A stretch of DNA of 64,000 nucleotides from Bin22 sp965207275 (GCA_965207275.1 CBDBMH010000001.1:372001-436000), one strand, 5' to 3'; counted from the first letter of the stretch, positions 44,772 through 56,033 are shown. A program made the numbers and translations. The notes: a model not told the origin generated them from the letters alone.

Positions 44772-45099
44772 TTGCCCTGGGGTGCTTGCCGTGAAGTAGT
44801 TCTTCCCACTCGGTCTTCGCAACGTAGTGAAAGACAGGTGTATTAAAGATGCCCATTCGTTCCAGTTCTTCCCATACGAGAACGCCCAAGTGTACAGTCC
44901 AAGTGGGGTCCAGTTTTTCCTGGTCTCCCTCGAATACGATGTAGGTGTCCAGATATTCGTCTCCGTAGTGGTCGATGGCAGACTCAACTGCGATGGGATC
45001 AAATACAAAATCGTCCTTGAAACGTTCCTCCAAGGCCTGTCGCACTAGATTGGCAAATTCGTCAGCCGTCTCCCGGCTTATCGTTTTTCTTCCGAGCAT
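44761..45099 (-). CDS. Partner protein X2 of the HEPN module (112 aa)
   Basis: 112 residues from ATG 45099 (MLGRKTISRETADEF, GGGGAATTTTTT upstream; an in-frame TTG 21 bp earlier is less likely). The core FVFDPIAVESAIDHYGDEYLDTYIVFEGDQEKLDPTWTVHLGVLVWEELERMGI matches the X1 protein of the first module. Acidic, mixed alpha/beta, no catalytic motif recognised. First gene of the cassette, 45 bp after pepP, so it may share that transcript. Confidence 0.72.
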   Translation of the reverse strand: MLGRKTISRETADEFANLVRQALEERFKDDFVFDPIAVESAIDHYGDEYLDTYIVFEGDQEKLDPTWTVHLGVLVWEELERMGIFNTPVFHYVAKTEWEELLHGKHPRANEP

Positions 45100-45144
45100 A
45101 AAAAATTCCCCGAACAGCAAAGGTGGCTGTACCTTCTATTCCCC

Positions 45145-46212
45145 CTACTTCCCCGCCTTGCTCAGTTGCGTGGCCCCTTCTTCGCCCAGGATTACTATGT
45201 CTTCGATGCGGACGCCGCCCCAGCCGGTGAGGTAGATGCCGGGTTCGATGGTGAAGACCATGCCGGGCTCCAGGACGTTTTCGGCGCGGGGGCCGACCCG
45301 GGGGCTTTCGTGGACGGCCAGGCCCACGCCGTGGCCCAGGCTGTGGCCGAAGTTGTCGCCGTAACCGGCCTCGGCGATGATGTGGCGGGCCAGGGCGTCG
45401 CACTCCTCGCCGGTCAGGCCGGGGCGTACCGTGTTGATGGCGATGAGCTGGGCGCCCAGCACGGTGTTGTATATCTTGTGAAACGTCTCGTCAGGCTCGC
45501 CGACCACCACGGTGCGGGACAGGTCGCTACAGTAGCCGTTTACCCGGGCGCCCATGTCGATGACGATGGGTTCGCCGGCCTTGATTACCGTGTCGTCGGG
45601 TCGGTGGTGGGCCATGGCCCCGTTGGGGCCGGCGGCCACGATGGTGTCGAAGCTGGTCTTGTCGGCGCCGAACTCCCGCATGGCCACTTCCATGCGCCAG
45701 GCAACTTCCCTCTCGGTCATGCCGGCTTGGATGGTGGGGCAGACGGCCTCCATGGCGCGGTCGGAGGCGTCAATGGCCTTCTGAAGCTGGGCCAGCTCGT
45801 CGCGGTCTTTGTGTACCCGCAGCTCGTCGGCGATTCCGGATGTGGCGATGAGGGAAAGTCCGGACAGTTCTTCCGTCTCCTTGATGGCGTCCAGCGCCCG
45901 GTTGTAGGAGGCGACGGTCATGGCATCGCTTTCAAAGCCAACTCGCTTGACGCCTGTCTCCGCCAGCGCGTCCGTCAGCCAGTCCAGACCCGGCTTCGTC
46001 TGGATAACCTCAAAGTGGGAAGCCTGGTTGCGCGCCTGCTGGGAGTAGCGGGAGTCGGTGAAAAGCACTTGCCGCTGGGGAGTGATCAGCAGGTAACCGG
46101 CGGAACCGGTGAATCCGGACAGGTAGCGGCGGTTTTCGGGAGCGGAGATAAGGATGGCATCCAGTTCCCGTTGAGGCAACTGTGCGGCCAGCCGGGTTAC
46201 TCGATCCTTCAC
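45145..46212 (-). CDS. Xaa-Pro aminopeptidase (M24B), canonical metal site
   Basis: 355 residues: a creatinase_N-like domain (residues ~5-125) and an M24 catalytic domain. All five metal ligands are visible: two Asp in VIDMGARVNGYCSDLSRT, His in GHSLGHGVG, Glu in FTIEPGIY and Glu in GVRIEDIV. It removes N-terminal residues before proline. The start is GTG 46212, whose GTGA overlaps the aroQ stop, so it is translationally coupled to aroQ. The longer open frame upstream is only the complement of aroQ. In many bacteria this gene sits directly before efp; here the HEPN cassette intervenes. Confidence 0.92.
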   Translation of the reverse strand: MKDRVTRLAAQLPQRELDAILISAPENRRYLSGFTGSAGYLLITPQRQVLFTDSRYSQQARNQASHFEVIQTKPGLDWLTDALAETGVKRVGFESDAMTVASYNRALDAIKETEELSGLSLIATSGIADELRVHKDRDELAQLQKAIDASDRAMEAVCPTIQAGMTEREVAWRMEVAMREFGADKTSFDTIVAAGPNGAMAHHRPDDTVIKAGEPIVIDMGARVNGYCSDLSRTVVVGEPDETFHKIYNTVLGAQLIAINTVRPGLTGEECDALARHIIAEAGYGDNFGHSLGHGVGLAVHESPRVGPRAENVLEPGMVFTIEPGIYLTGWGGVRIEDIVILGEEGATQLSKAGK

Positions 46213-46658
46213 GAGGTACTTTCCTCTTCGATGATGCCGGCCATGATTTCTATAGCCGCAGTATAGCTTCTCCAGCCAAAGCCGGCAATTTGTCCGCGGG
46301 CGATGTCGGCCACCACCGAGTGGCGGCGCCACTCCTCGCGGGCATGGATGTTGCCCAGGTGGACCTCGATGACCGGCACCACGGCGTCGATGAGGGCGTC
46401 CTTGAGGGAGTAGCCGTAGTGGGTGAGAGCCCCGGGGTTGATGACAATGCCGTCAATATTCCCCCAGCTTTCCTGGATCCGGTCGATCAGCCCGCCTTCA
46501 TGGTTGGACTGGTAGAAGGAGACTTCCACGTCCAGCGCCTCGGCCTTTTGGGAAATGAGATCGTTGATTTCTCCCAGGGTTGAAGTCCCGTAGATGTTGG
46601 GGTTACGCCGTCCCAGCACGTTGATGTTGGGGCCGTTGAGTACAAGTATGCGAGGCAT
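46209..46658 (-). CDS. aroQ: 3-dehydroquinate dehydratase, type II
   Basis: 149 residues, flavodoxin-like dodecameric enzyme of the shikimate pathway. Marks in order: ILVLNGPNINVLGRRNPNIYG (catalytic Tyr at its end), QSNHEGGLIDRIQE, IVINPGALTHYGYSLKDAL, PVIEVHLGNIHAREEWRRHS (His) and GFGWRSYTAAI. Type II enzymes dehydrate dehydroquinate by anti-elimination. GGAAGGTAAATACC precedes ATG 46658. First gene of the minus-strand block that runs down to the formyltransferase gene. Confidence 0.96.
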   Translation of the reverse strand: MPRILVLNGPNINVLGRRNPNIYGTSTLGEINDLISQKAEALDVEVSFYQSNHEGGLIDRIQESWGNIDGIVINPGALTHYGYSLKDALIDAVVPVIEVHLGNIHAREEWRRHSVVADIARGQIAGFGWRSYTAAIEIMAGIIEEESTS

Positions 46659-46954
46659 GGTATTTACCTTCCTGAAACCGAGACGCTGTGAAGCAGTTCT
46701 GAATTACGCGACACAAGAGAACCATGGCGAACTCTAGGGGCTTTCGATTGTCGCCGTGCCCGTTCGCCCTGAGCTTGTCGAAGGGCCGTCAGTTTATGGT
46801 TCTACAAGCTCACCATGAACGTACTGGTCAGCATACTGTCGAGAATCGAAGGACCCTGGGCGAACTCCTTTCCCCATTGACGGGGAAAGGCCAGGACGGA
46901 AATGAAAAGCAATCCCGTATGGCGTCGCCGCTTACTGATGAGTTTTGGCGGCTA

Positions 46955-47284
46955 TTACGGACGGCCGGAAAGCCTGGCGCTGACCAGGCGATTCAGGCTG
47001 ACCCCTTCCTAAGCGGCCTTTATGGACAGGGCCCTATGGACTTCCGGCGGCACCCGCACGACAAAATGGCCGCTAAGGAAGGGGTCAGCCAAGGGTTCAG
47101 GTACCTGCTCACCATTGTCTTCCATATCCGCCGCGCAGTCCGACACCAGGCGAAGAATGCCGTCAAAGGCATCCTCGCGGGTGGCCGATAGCCAGCTGAG
47201 GGAAGGAAATTCCGCGCACAGGCCAACGTATTCCCCGTCTTCCGGGGACCAGGTTACCCGGTATGTGTAATGGTCAGTTGTCAT
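46955..47284 (-). pseudogene. HicB-family antitoxin with nonsense codon
   Basis: The start ATG 47284 gives MTTDHYTYRVTWSPEDGEYV, then GLCAEFPSLSWLSATREDAF and PLADPFLSGHFVVRVPPEVHRALSIKAA. The first part is the HicB partial RNase-H-like fold and the last part the start of a ribbon-helix-helix domain. A TAG at 47009-47011 interrupts it; beyond the stop, the same frame continues EGVSLNRLVSARLSGRP to TAA at 46955, the expected end of the DNA-binding domain. A single CAG or GAG to TAG change explains it. No HicA toxin is seen nearby. It may still make a ~91-aa product without complete DNA binding. Confidence 0.75.
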
Positions 47285-47413
47285 ATTCTTCTCAGAGCAG
47301 TACCAATAATTATACCGAAAATCAGATAAAGTCGCTGTCAATGGGGAAATCCGTTCAGGGCAATCGCGTAACAGATTTGGGCTTTAAATGGTAAATGACC
47401 CACAGGCAACAGT

Positions 47414-47527
47414 CATGTCGCCCTGAGCTTGCCGAAGGGCCTGAAATCCTGCCTCTAAACCCAGTTACGGGTCTGAAAACCGGCTTGTGGGATGGAGTTC
47501 AGATTCTTCGGCTTCGCTCAGAATGAC
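47414..47527 (+). repeat. Dispersed repeat family 1, copy C
   Basis: From CATGTCGCCCTGAGCTTGCC to CTTCGGCTTCGCTCAGAATG. This is the copy closest to a common form; compare 1004-1119 and 30113-30230. A GGCAATCGCG-like block lies upstream of both this copy and copy A, so the true unit may be longer. Confidence 0.75.
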
Positions 47528-47703
47528 GCTCCATTTAAGGCTCGATTGCCCAGGAATTCCGTTCTAGGCGATTTTATAGGATAAGGGCCATCAAGAGGGT
47601 GACGCTCCCATTCCGGAAGCCTCTGGATTCTGGCGAAAGCCGGTATGATGTTGTGGTGACCAAGCGCTTTAAATGCTATAGAGACTGGACTGCTCACAGA
47701 CTG

Positions 47704-47734
47704 CAGGGCCTGGAGATTATATCCCCAGGCCCTG
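47704..47734. terminator. Hairpin downstream of the VWA lipoprotein gene
   Basis: A perfect 10-bp stem (CAGGGCCTGG with CCAGGCCCTG) around an 11-nt AT-rich loop, 34 bp beyond the end of the minus-strand VWA gene. Confidence 0.55.
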
Positions 47735-47767
47735 ACCACTCATGAAAAGTCCACTTGCCCGCCCTGG

Positions 47768-49816
47768 CTAAGGGCTGTACCCGGAATCGGGTAGGCGGGG
47801 TGGCTCCGGCGGAAGGTAACGGGTCATGTGGTCCAGCAGGTAGCCAAAGTCGCTGAATGCAGTGAGATGACCCAGTTCATCTTTCAAAGTCCATAGTTTC
47901 TTGTTTAGTTCCGAAAGTTCCCAGTTGAGCGAACCGTAGTCCACATGGCCCGGATAGGGCAGAGCGCTGTACCGGTCGGCCGCCAGGGCGACGATGGAGC
48001 CCAGTTTCAGGTAGGAGTCGGCGACGGCGTCAAAGTCCTGTCGCCAGTGGCCGGAAAGGGATGCGTACTGCTCGCGGGACGCTCCGGTGTCCGGCTCGAC
48101 CCAGCGCAGTTCAATGTCGGCCAGCCTGGCCGTACCTGCGGGCCGGGTATACACCTGGTTAGCCAGTTCCAGTTCGTAGAAGACGGTGGTGGCCGCGCCG
48201 GAAGGAATCTCCGCGAACTCCTTGCGGTCCTGGGTGAAGAATTCGTCGGGCGTGACCCGATTCTCGTAGCCCACGATTCGCCACGATCGGACGTACTGGG
48301 GATCCCAGGTAACCTGGGCCCGGCTCTGGTCGGCAAAGGGAACCGCCAGGTTAAGCCAGTTCTCGCGACTGAAGGTCTTCTGGGCTTGGTGGACATCATC
48401 CAGGTAGCGGTACCAGCCATTGCCGTGCTGGGCCAGTTGCTCGAGCAGATAGTCATTGTAGTTAGCGATTCCCACCCCGATGGTGACCAGACGGATGGGA
48501 TTCCGGCGCCGGTGGTCGCCGGCCGACTCCAGGATGGCAAAGGGATTGGTAGCGTCCACGTTGGCCACCCCATCGGACATTAGGATGACGTAGTTGTAAG
48601 CCTCGGGCCGGTGTCGACGGGCTTCGTCGGCCAGTTCCACGCCCAGGTCCAGGCCGGCCTGCACATTGGTGGCGCCGTTGGGCTGAAGGCGGTTGATGGA
48701 ACGGCGAAGGTGCCTGTCGTTAGGCCGCGTGTGCTCCACCGTCAAGCGGTCTATCACAGTGTCGGTGAACTGGACCACGGCAATGCGATCCTGTTTTCGC
48801 AGGCTGTCGCGGATAGCATCTGCGGCGGCGCGGGCAATGGCGATGCGGTTGCCGTCCCCCATGGACCCGGAGGCGTCCAGGACCAGGGTCACGTTCAGGG
48901 GTCGGGAATCATCCCGCAGGTCGGGGGCCTGGAAGGCCACCCGGGCCATGTGCTTGCCATCGTCCAGCGGATGCCGGAAGACATCGGTGTAGATGGCAAA
49001 CTCATTGCTACGTGTGGGAGGGCCGTAATTGTAGTTGAAGGAATTAATCCACTCCTCCGCCCGCACGGAGTCGGGCTCCACGTCGTAGCCCTGCTGGGCC
49101 CAGTTCAGGGCCAGGCGGTAGGAAGTGCGGTCGGTGTCCAGGCTGAAAGTGGAGACCGCGTCTTCCCGGGTTGTAACGGCGGGAATACGCCGGTTGTCCT
49201 GGAAGGTGGTGGCTCCGGGCTGGGACCGGCCTGTTGGGCCTCCACTGGAAGCAGTGGCGGGAACGGCAGTCGGCGCCGGGCCGCTGAACTGGGAGCTTGC
49301 CTGGGGCTGGGGAGCCTGTTTGGGGACCGCTGCGACGGCAGCATCCATCGAGCCAGCGGGACCACTCGACCCATCTGCGCCGGCGGAACCAGCAGGACCG
49401 GTAACGTCAGCGGGACCCTGTGCGCCAGCAGCGCCCACCGGCGCGGCAGGACCGGAAGGGCCCACGCCGGCACCGGACTGAGCGCTGGCGTGGGATTCGA
49501 CCACGACATTGCGCTCCGCCTCCACCGAAGCCGCCGGACCTTCCTGGCTGATAGCTGCAGGGGCAGCGGTGGGGTCAACGGGCCTGCCCCCGGAGTTTGT
49601 GCCGCCGGAGCGTTGACGAGAAGGACCATGGGCAGGTTGGGCTGGCGCCGAGGCCGGGGACTGGGCGGCCGCTGAAGGCTGTTGCTGTTCCGCCGTCGCC
49701 GGACCCGGGGATGTTGAGGGTTCACGGGGGGAAACGGACTGGCTGCCGCAAGCGACCACCGTAATTGTAAACAGGGACAAAGCAAGAATCGCCAGGGTAC
49801 GTCGTACGGGGAACAT
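47768..49816 (-). CDS. VWA-domain lipoprotein (YfbK-like)
   Basis: 682 residues from ATG 49816 (CTCAGGAGGTTTGGCTGAA upstream). A signal peptide ends in the lipobox VVAC. A ~190-residue low-complexity Ala/Pro/Gly/Ser linker follows, with short collagen-like triplets (GPSGPAAPVGAAGAQGPADV). Then come a YfbK-type N-terminal domain (AVSTFSLDTDRTSYRLALNWAQQG), a von Willebrand A domain with the metal site DASGSMGDG and VQFTDTVID, and a DUF3520-like C-terminal domain. Anchored outside the membrane and probably binds a protein partner through Mg. Function of this family is not established. Confidence 0.88.
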   Translation of the reverse strand: MFPVRRTLAILALSLFTITVVACGSQSVSPREPSTSPGPATAEQQQPSAAAQSPASAPAQPAHGPSRQRSGGTNSGGRPVDPTAAPAAISQEGPAASVEAERNVVVESHASAQSGAGVGPSGPAAPVGAAGAQGPADVTGPAGSAGADGSSGPAGSMDAAVAAVPKQAPQPQASSQFSGPAPTAVPATASSGGPTGRSQPGATTFQDNRRIPAVTTREDAVSTFSLDTDRTSYRLALNWAQQGYDVEPDSVRAEEWINSFNYNYGPPTRSNEFAIYTDVFRHPLDDGKHMARVAFQAPDLRDDSRPLNVTLVLDASGSMGDGNRIAIARAAADAIRDSLRKQDRIAVVQFTDTVIDRLTVEHTRPNDRHLRRSINRLQPNGATNVQAGLDLGVELADEARRHRPEAYNYVILMSDGVANVDATNPFAILESAGDHRRRNPIRLVTIGVGIANYNDYLLEQLAQHGNGWYRYLDDVHQAQKTFSRENWLNLAVPFADQSRAQVTWDPQYVRSWRIVGYENRVTPDEFFTQDRKEFAEIPSGAATTVFYELELANQVYTRPAGTARLADIELRWVEPDTGASREQYASLSGHWRQDFDAVADSYLKLGSIVALAADRYSALPYPGHVDYGSLNWELSELNKKLWTLKDELGHLTAFSDFGYLLDHMTRYLPPEPPRLPDSGYSP

Positions 49817-50132
49817 TTCAGCCAAACCTCCTGAGGGATTATTCGTTACATCCCCCATGACGCATGGCGTTCCGGTTTTGTTCCCGAATTACTGGATGAT
49901 TTTGCCTCCGCCTTCGAGGCAAATCTCTTCTGAGTCTGCTCCCAGATTAGGTGCAGAGGGCCTGACTCCCTGGTGGCTTGGTCCGGTGATAGCCGCTGCT
50001 TTCTGTGCCAGGGTGCGTCGTAAAATCAACCGCCATTCCTGTGGGAGCGGAGTCTTGATTCAAGCGTGAGAGGTTCCCGCTCCTCCGCGGCGGCCGGAAA
50101 CGACTAGAATGGCCGGCAGAACACTCAAACCT
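49817..50132. other. Intergenic region, nothing recognised
   Basis: 316 bp between the VWA gene start and the recombinase gene end. No repeat or gene recognised apart from the ribosome site of the VWA gene. Confidence 0.5.
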
Positions 50133-51131
50133 TCAACTTGACGACAGTCCCTGGTCTTTTTGGGCCCGGGGGTGGAAATTCAGGTAGGCGGCCCTGGCTT
50201 CCTGCTTGGTAATGTGGGTATAGATTTGCGTGGTGGTGGGACTGGAGTGGCCCAGCAGTTCCTGGATAACCCGCAGGTCGGCGTCGCCTTCCAGCATGTG
50301 GCTGGCGAAGGTGTGACGCAGGGTGTGGGTATGGACGCCGTCCCGCAGGCCGGCCCGGGCCGTGTAGCCCTTGACCAGCTTTTCGATGGTGCGGCGGGAC
50401 AGGCGCTGGCCGTAGCGGTTTAGAAACAGGGCCTCGTTGGGGCCGTCCAGCAGCCGGGGCCTGGCCTCCCCCAGGTACTTCTGCAGGACGTCGGCGGTGG
50501 GCTGGCCGAAGAGCACCCAGCGTTCCTTGGAACCCTTGCCTTCCACCAGTATCTGGCGCTGATCGAAATTCACGTCAGGCAGGTCCATGCCGGCAATTTC
50601 CGACAGGCGCACCCCGCAGGAATACAGCACCTCCAGTATGGCCCGGTCCCGCACGCCGTACAGGTCCTCCTCGTCGGGAGCTTCCAGCAGGCGCATCGTT
50701 TCCTGCCGGCCGATGAACGAAGGCAGGGGTTTCTCGACCTTAACCTGGAGGCTGCGGCCCGACGGCACGGGGCAGTGCTTGAACATTCCCTGCTGGACCA
50801 GGAACTGGTAGAAGGAGCGTAGAGCCGTGAGCTTGCGGACGATGCTGACCCGGGCGTACCCCTCCTTCTGCTTGCGGCCGGAATAGGGGTGTTTGGTCTC
50901 CCGCGCCTCGGTGGCCAGCCAGGCCAGGTAGCTGCGGGCCATGCGCCGGTTCATATCCTTCAGTCCCTGGCCAGAGTCGGTTATGTAACGTACAAAGGAG
51001 TCCAGGTCCGCCAGATAGACCCGGACGGTGTTGTCGGAGAGTGCGCGCTGTCCCCGCAGGTAGGTCTCGTACTTTTCCAACAGCGGCACAATTTCGTGGG
51101 ATTCGGCGATGACAGGGGTAAGGGTGGCCAT
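50133..51131 (-). CDS. Tyrosine recombinase XerC/XerD-like
   Basis: 332 residues. The N-terminal SAM-like core-binding domain (YLRGQRALSDNTVRVYLADL) precedes a catalytic domain with the full set of residues: Arg ~175 (CGVRLSEIAG), Lys ~199-202 (GKGSKERWV), His ~269 and Arg ~272 (HTLRHTFASH), His ~295 (LGHSSPTTTQIYTH) and Tyr ~304. The length and absence of a phage or integron context favour the chromosomal dimer-resolving recombinase acting at dif. Only one copy is seen, so C versus D cannot be decided. ATG 51131 after CCGGGAGTCCAGT. Confidence 0.9.
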   Translation of the reverse strand: MATLTPVIAESHEIVPLLEKYETYLRGQRALSDNTVRVYLADLDSFVRYITDSGQGLKDMNRRMARSYLAWLATEARETKHPYSGRKQKEGYARVSIVRKLTALRSFYQFLVQQGMFKHCPVPSGRSLQVKVEKPLPSFIGRQETMRLLEAPDEEDLYGVRDRAILEVLYSCGVRLSEIAGMDLPDVNFDQRQILVEGKGSKERWVLFGQPTADVLQKYLGEARPRLLDGPNEALFLNRYGQRLSRRTIEKLVKGYTARAGLRDGVHTHTLRHTFASHMLEGDADLRVIQELLGHSSPTTTQIYTHITKQEARAAYLNFHPRAQKDQGLSSS

Positions 51132-51279
51132 ACTGGACTCCCGGTGGGTAGGTATGAGTCCAGCATATCTGCGACAGCGAGGAAATGCGTTGCTGTGGAA
51201 TGTCCCGTTTACGTAACTTTAGGGAGAGACGTATGGATTACCCCTCCCCGACGGTGGCGGACGCGGCGTTTGCAACGAG

Positions 51280-52080
51280 TCAGGTATTGCTCCAGCGGCG
51301 CAGTTCTTCTTCCAGCTCGCGGACGCGGGCCAGGGCAGCATCCCGGTCTGCTTCGGCGGCTATGCGAGCCTCTTCCGCGGCAATCCGTCCCTCCACCTCT
51401 TCTTCGTGGGTTAGCAGGTATCGCCGAGTTGCCGGATCCCACCAGCGCAGGCTCCCGTACTCCCAGCACAAGTCCAGGTTCAGGACATTGCTGTGGCCCC
51501 ACAACCGCTCTTCATCTAGCCGCACCACTTCTATCGGCTGGTAAACCCCGTCCACCAGGCGGTCTCCCGCCAGGGGCGCGTTGTACCGGCGGCCACCTGT
51601 TGGGTCGAACCGCCAGTATTCGGGGATACCAAAGGCGGCGTAGTCCTCGCCCTTCTGCGTGTAGTCGTTACGGGCCGTGGTGACCGACGCCACCTCCAGG
51701 ACAAAGTCCGGCGGCTTCTCGTTTTCTTCGATGGAATAGCCGTTGCGTTCTATGATGTGTGCTGGGTTGACGTTGAAGGATATGGTGAGGTCCGGGATGC
51801 GGGCGTTGCGGCTGGAGTACCAGTAGATGGGTACTTCCCCCAGAACCAGCGTAGTCTCCCGTTGGCCCAGGTACCGGGCCAACATGGTCTGGTGGCCATC
51901 GATGTGAAGGTAGATGGGATTCTGCATGTCGTTCCTGGGTCCGAAATCAGGGAAGACCTCCAACCGGTCTCTGCCGTCGGCCAGCCGGACTGGAGTCTGA
52001 GAAACTTCCCTGGGATTCAGGTCGGGGAAAACGTCGAGCCGGTCATCGCCGGATATTTCTTGCTTCAGTTTGTCAATCAT
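51280..52080 (-). CDS. Uma2-family (DUF820) putative restriction-endonuclease-fold protein
   Basis: 266 residues from ATG 52080 (GCGAGGAAAGCC upstream). The PD-(D/E)XK-like core shows RIPDLTISF, then PPDFVLEVASVTTARNDYTQKGEDYAAFGIPEYWRFDP, the Uma2 signature. Uma2 proteins are abundant in Chloroflexota and Cyanobacteria; their role is not known. The N-terminus carries an unusual duplication, DRLDVFPDLNPRE and DRLEVFPDFGPRN about 22 residues apart. The C-terminal ~50 residues are a charged coiled coil (RIAAEEARIAAEADRDAALARV). Confidence 0.85.
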   Translation of the reverse strand: MIDKLKQEISGDDRLDVFPDLNPREVSQTPVRLADGRDRLEVFPDFGPRNDMQNPIYLHIDGHQTMLARYLGQRETTLVLGEVPIYWYSSRNARIPDLTISFNVNPAHIIERNGYSIEENEKPPDFVLEVASVTTARNDYTQKGEDYAAFGIPEYWRFDPTGGRRYNAPLAGDRLVDGVYQPIEVVRLDEERLWGHSNVLNLDLCWEYGSLRWWDPATRRYLLTHEEEVEGRIAAEEARIAAEADRDAALARVRELEEELRRWSNT

Positions 52081-52211
52081 GGCTTTCCTCGCGCTGAGGG
52101 AGCGATTTGCCAAGGGAAACACGCCATACCGATGGCCCCTTCGGGCCCCAACACCAACGCCGCAATGTTCAAAAGGAGACCGGACCGCGCCGCCTGTTCC
52201 CAAGTATGAGG

Positions 52212-54765
<2,554 letters not shown>

Positions 54766-54776
<11 letters not shown>

Positions 54777-55893
54777 AGGTAGGGGTTGCCTCCCCGATAC
54801 GGACGTAATGCATGGCGCCAACCTGCTTCACCAGTCCCTTCAGTTCCAGCATGGTCAGCAGGCTGCCCACCGTGGCGATGGGCATGCTTGCGTTGCGTCC
54901 AATGTCATCAATATGGGTGGGTTCGTGGCCCAGGCAGCGGAGCAAACCTGCCTCGCCTTCAGCGTCCGGGCTGGGCGGCAAGTCTTCCGACAACCGCATC
55001 TCTATCTGCCTGGTTACCACCGTCAGATTCAGTTCTTCCAGGATATCATTATGGCTTGAAACCAGCTTGGCCCCGTCCTGGATCAGACGGTTGGTCAGGC
55101 GGCTGGCCGGGGAGAAAATGCTTCCCGGCACACAGAACACTTCCCTATTTTGCTCCAAGGCATGGTAGACCGTCCAGCGAGCGCCGCTCTTCTCTCCGGC
55201 CTCCACCACCAGGGCGCCGAGGCTCATGCCGCTGATCAGGCGGTTACGCCGGGGAAACCCCCGGGGGTCGGGCCTGGTTCCCAGGGGATACTCGCTTACC
55301 ACCGCGCCCTGTTCCGCGATCTGCCTCTCCAGGCCGGCGTTATCCCTGGGGTAGGTGATGTCCAACCCATTGGCCACCACGGCAATGGTGCGGCCCGCCT
55401 GGGTCAGCGCGGCCCGGTGGGCCACGGTGTCTACGCCCAGGGCCAGCCCGCTGACGATGGTGATGCCGCTGCGGGCCAGTTCTCCCGAAAGGGTGTCCGC
55501 AGCCTCGCGACCGTAGGTAGTGGGACTGCGGGTGCCGACTACGGCCACCGCGCGTTCATCCTCGGGCTCCAGGGTCCCTTTAACGTATAACACGGGCGGC
55601 GGGTCGTCAATCTGTTTCAGTCGCGGGGGATAGACCGGGCCCTGCCAGGTCAGGGCCCGCACTCCAGCCTTTTCCAACTTGACCATCTCGTCATCGGGCG
55701 AGATTCGGCCCCGCGCCGCCACCAGGGCGGAAACAATGGCGTCTTCCAGGCCGGCATTGTGCAGTTCGCGGGGACCGGCGGCCCAGGCCCGTTCCAGGTC
55801 ATGGAAATGATTCTCAAGTTTCCTGAAGCGGATGGCGCCCAGTCTTTTGACCTGGCTCAATGCCACCCAGTACTTGGTTTGGTCAGCGTCCAT
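54766..55893 (-). CDS. dprA: DNA-processing protein DprA (Smf)
   Basis: 375 residues. An N-terminal helical (SAM-like) domain (KLENHFHDLERAWAAG), then the Rossmann-like DprA core VVGTRSPTTYGREAADTLSGELARSGITIVSGLALGVDTVAHRAAL, SEYPLGTRPDPRGFPRRNRLISGMS and a C-terminal winged helix (LLRCLGHEPTHIDDIGRNASMPIATVGSLLTMLELKGLV). DprA loads RecA on incoming single-stranded DNA in transformation. Located directly before topA. No other competence genes lie in the window. Confidence 0.95.
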
Positions 55894-56033
55894 AGGGCGA
55901 TTCTAGCACAGGCCAAAATCGGCGAACAATAACGGAATGTCAGTGGCCCGACATAATTCGTGGCAAGAATGCCCGGAATCGGTGGGGTTGTACAAGGGCA
56001 GAACTCCGGCGCAACTGCCAAACTATATGCGCT

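Larger units (their letters stand above)
47285..47767. other. Intergenic region with dispersed repeat and terminator
   Basis: 483 bp between the HicB remnant and the VWA gene end. Contains family-1 repeat copy C (47414-47527), a GGCGAAAGCCGG element near 47630 and the terminator at 47704-47734. No gene seen. Confidence 0.6.
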
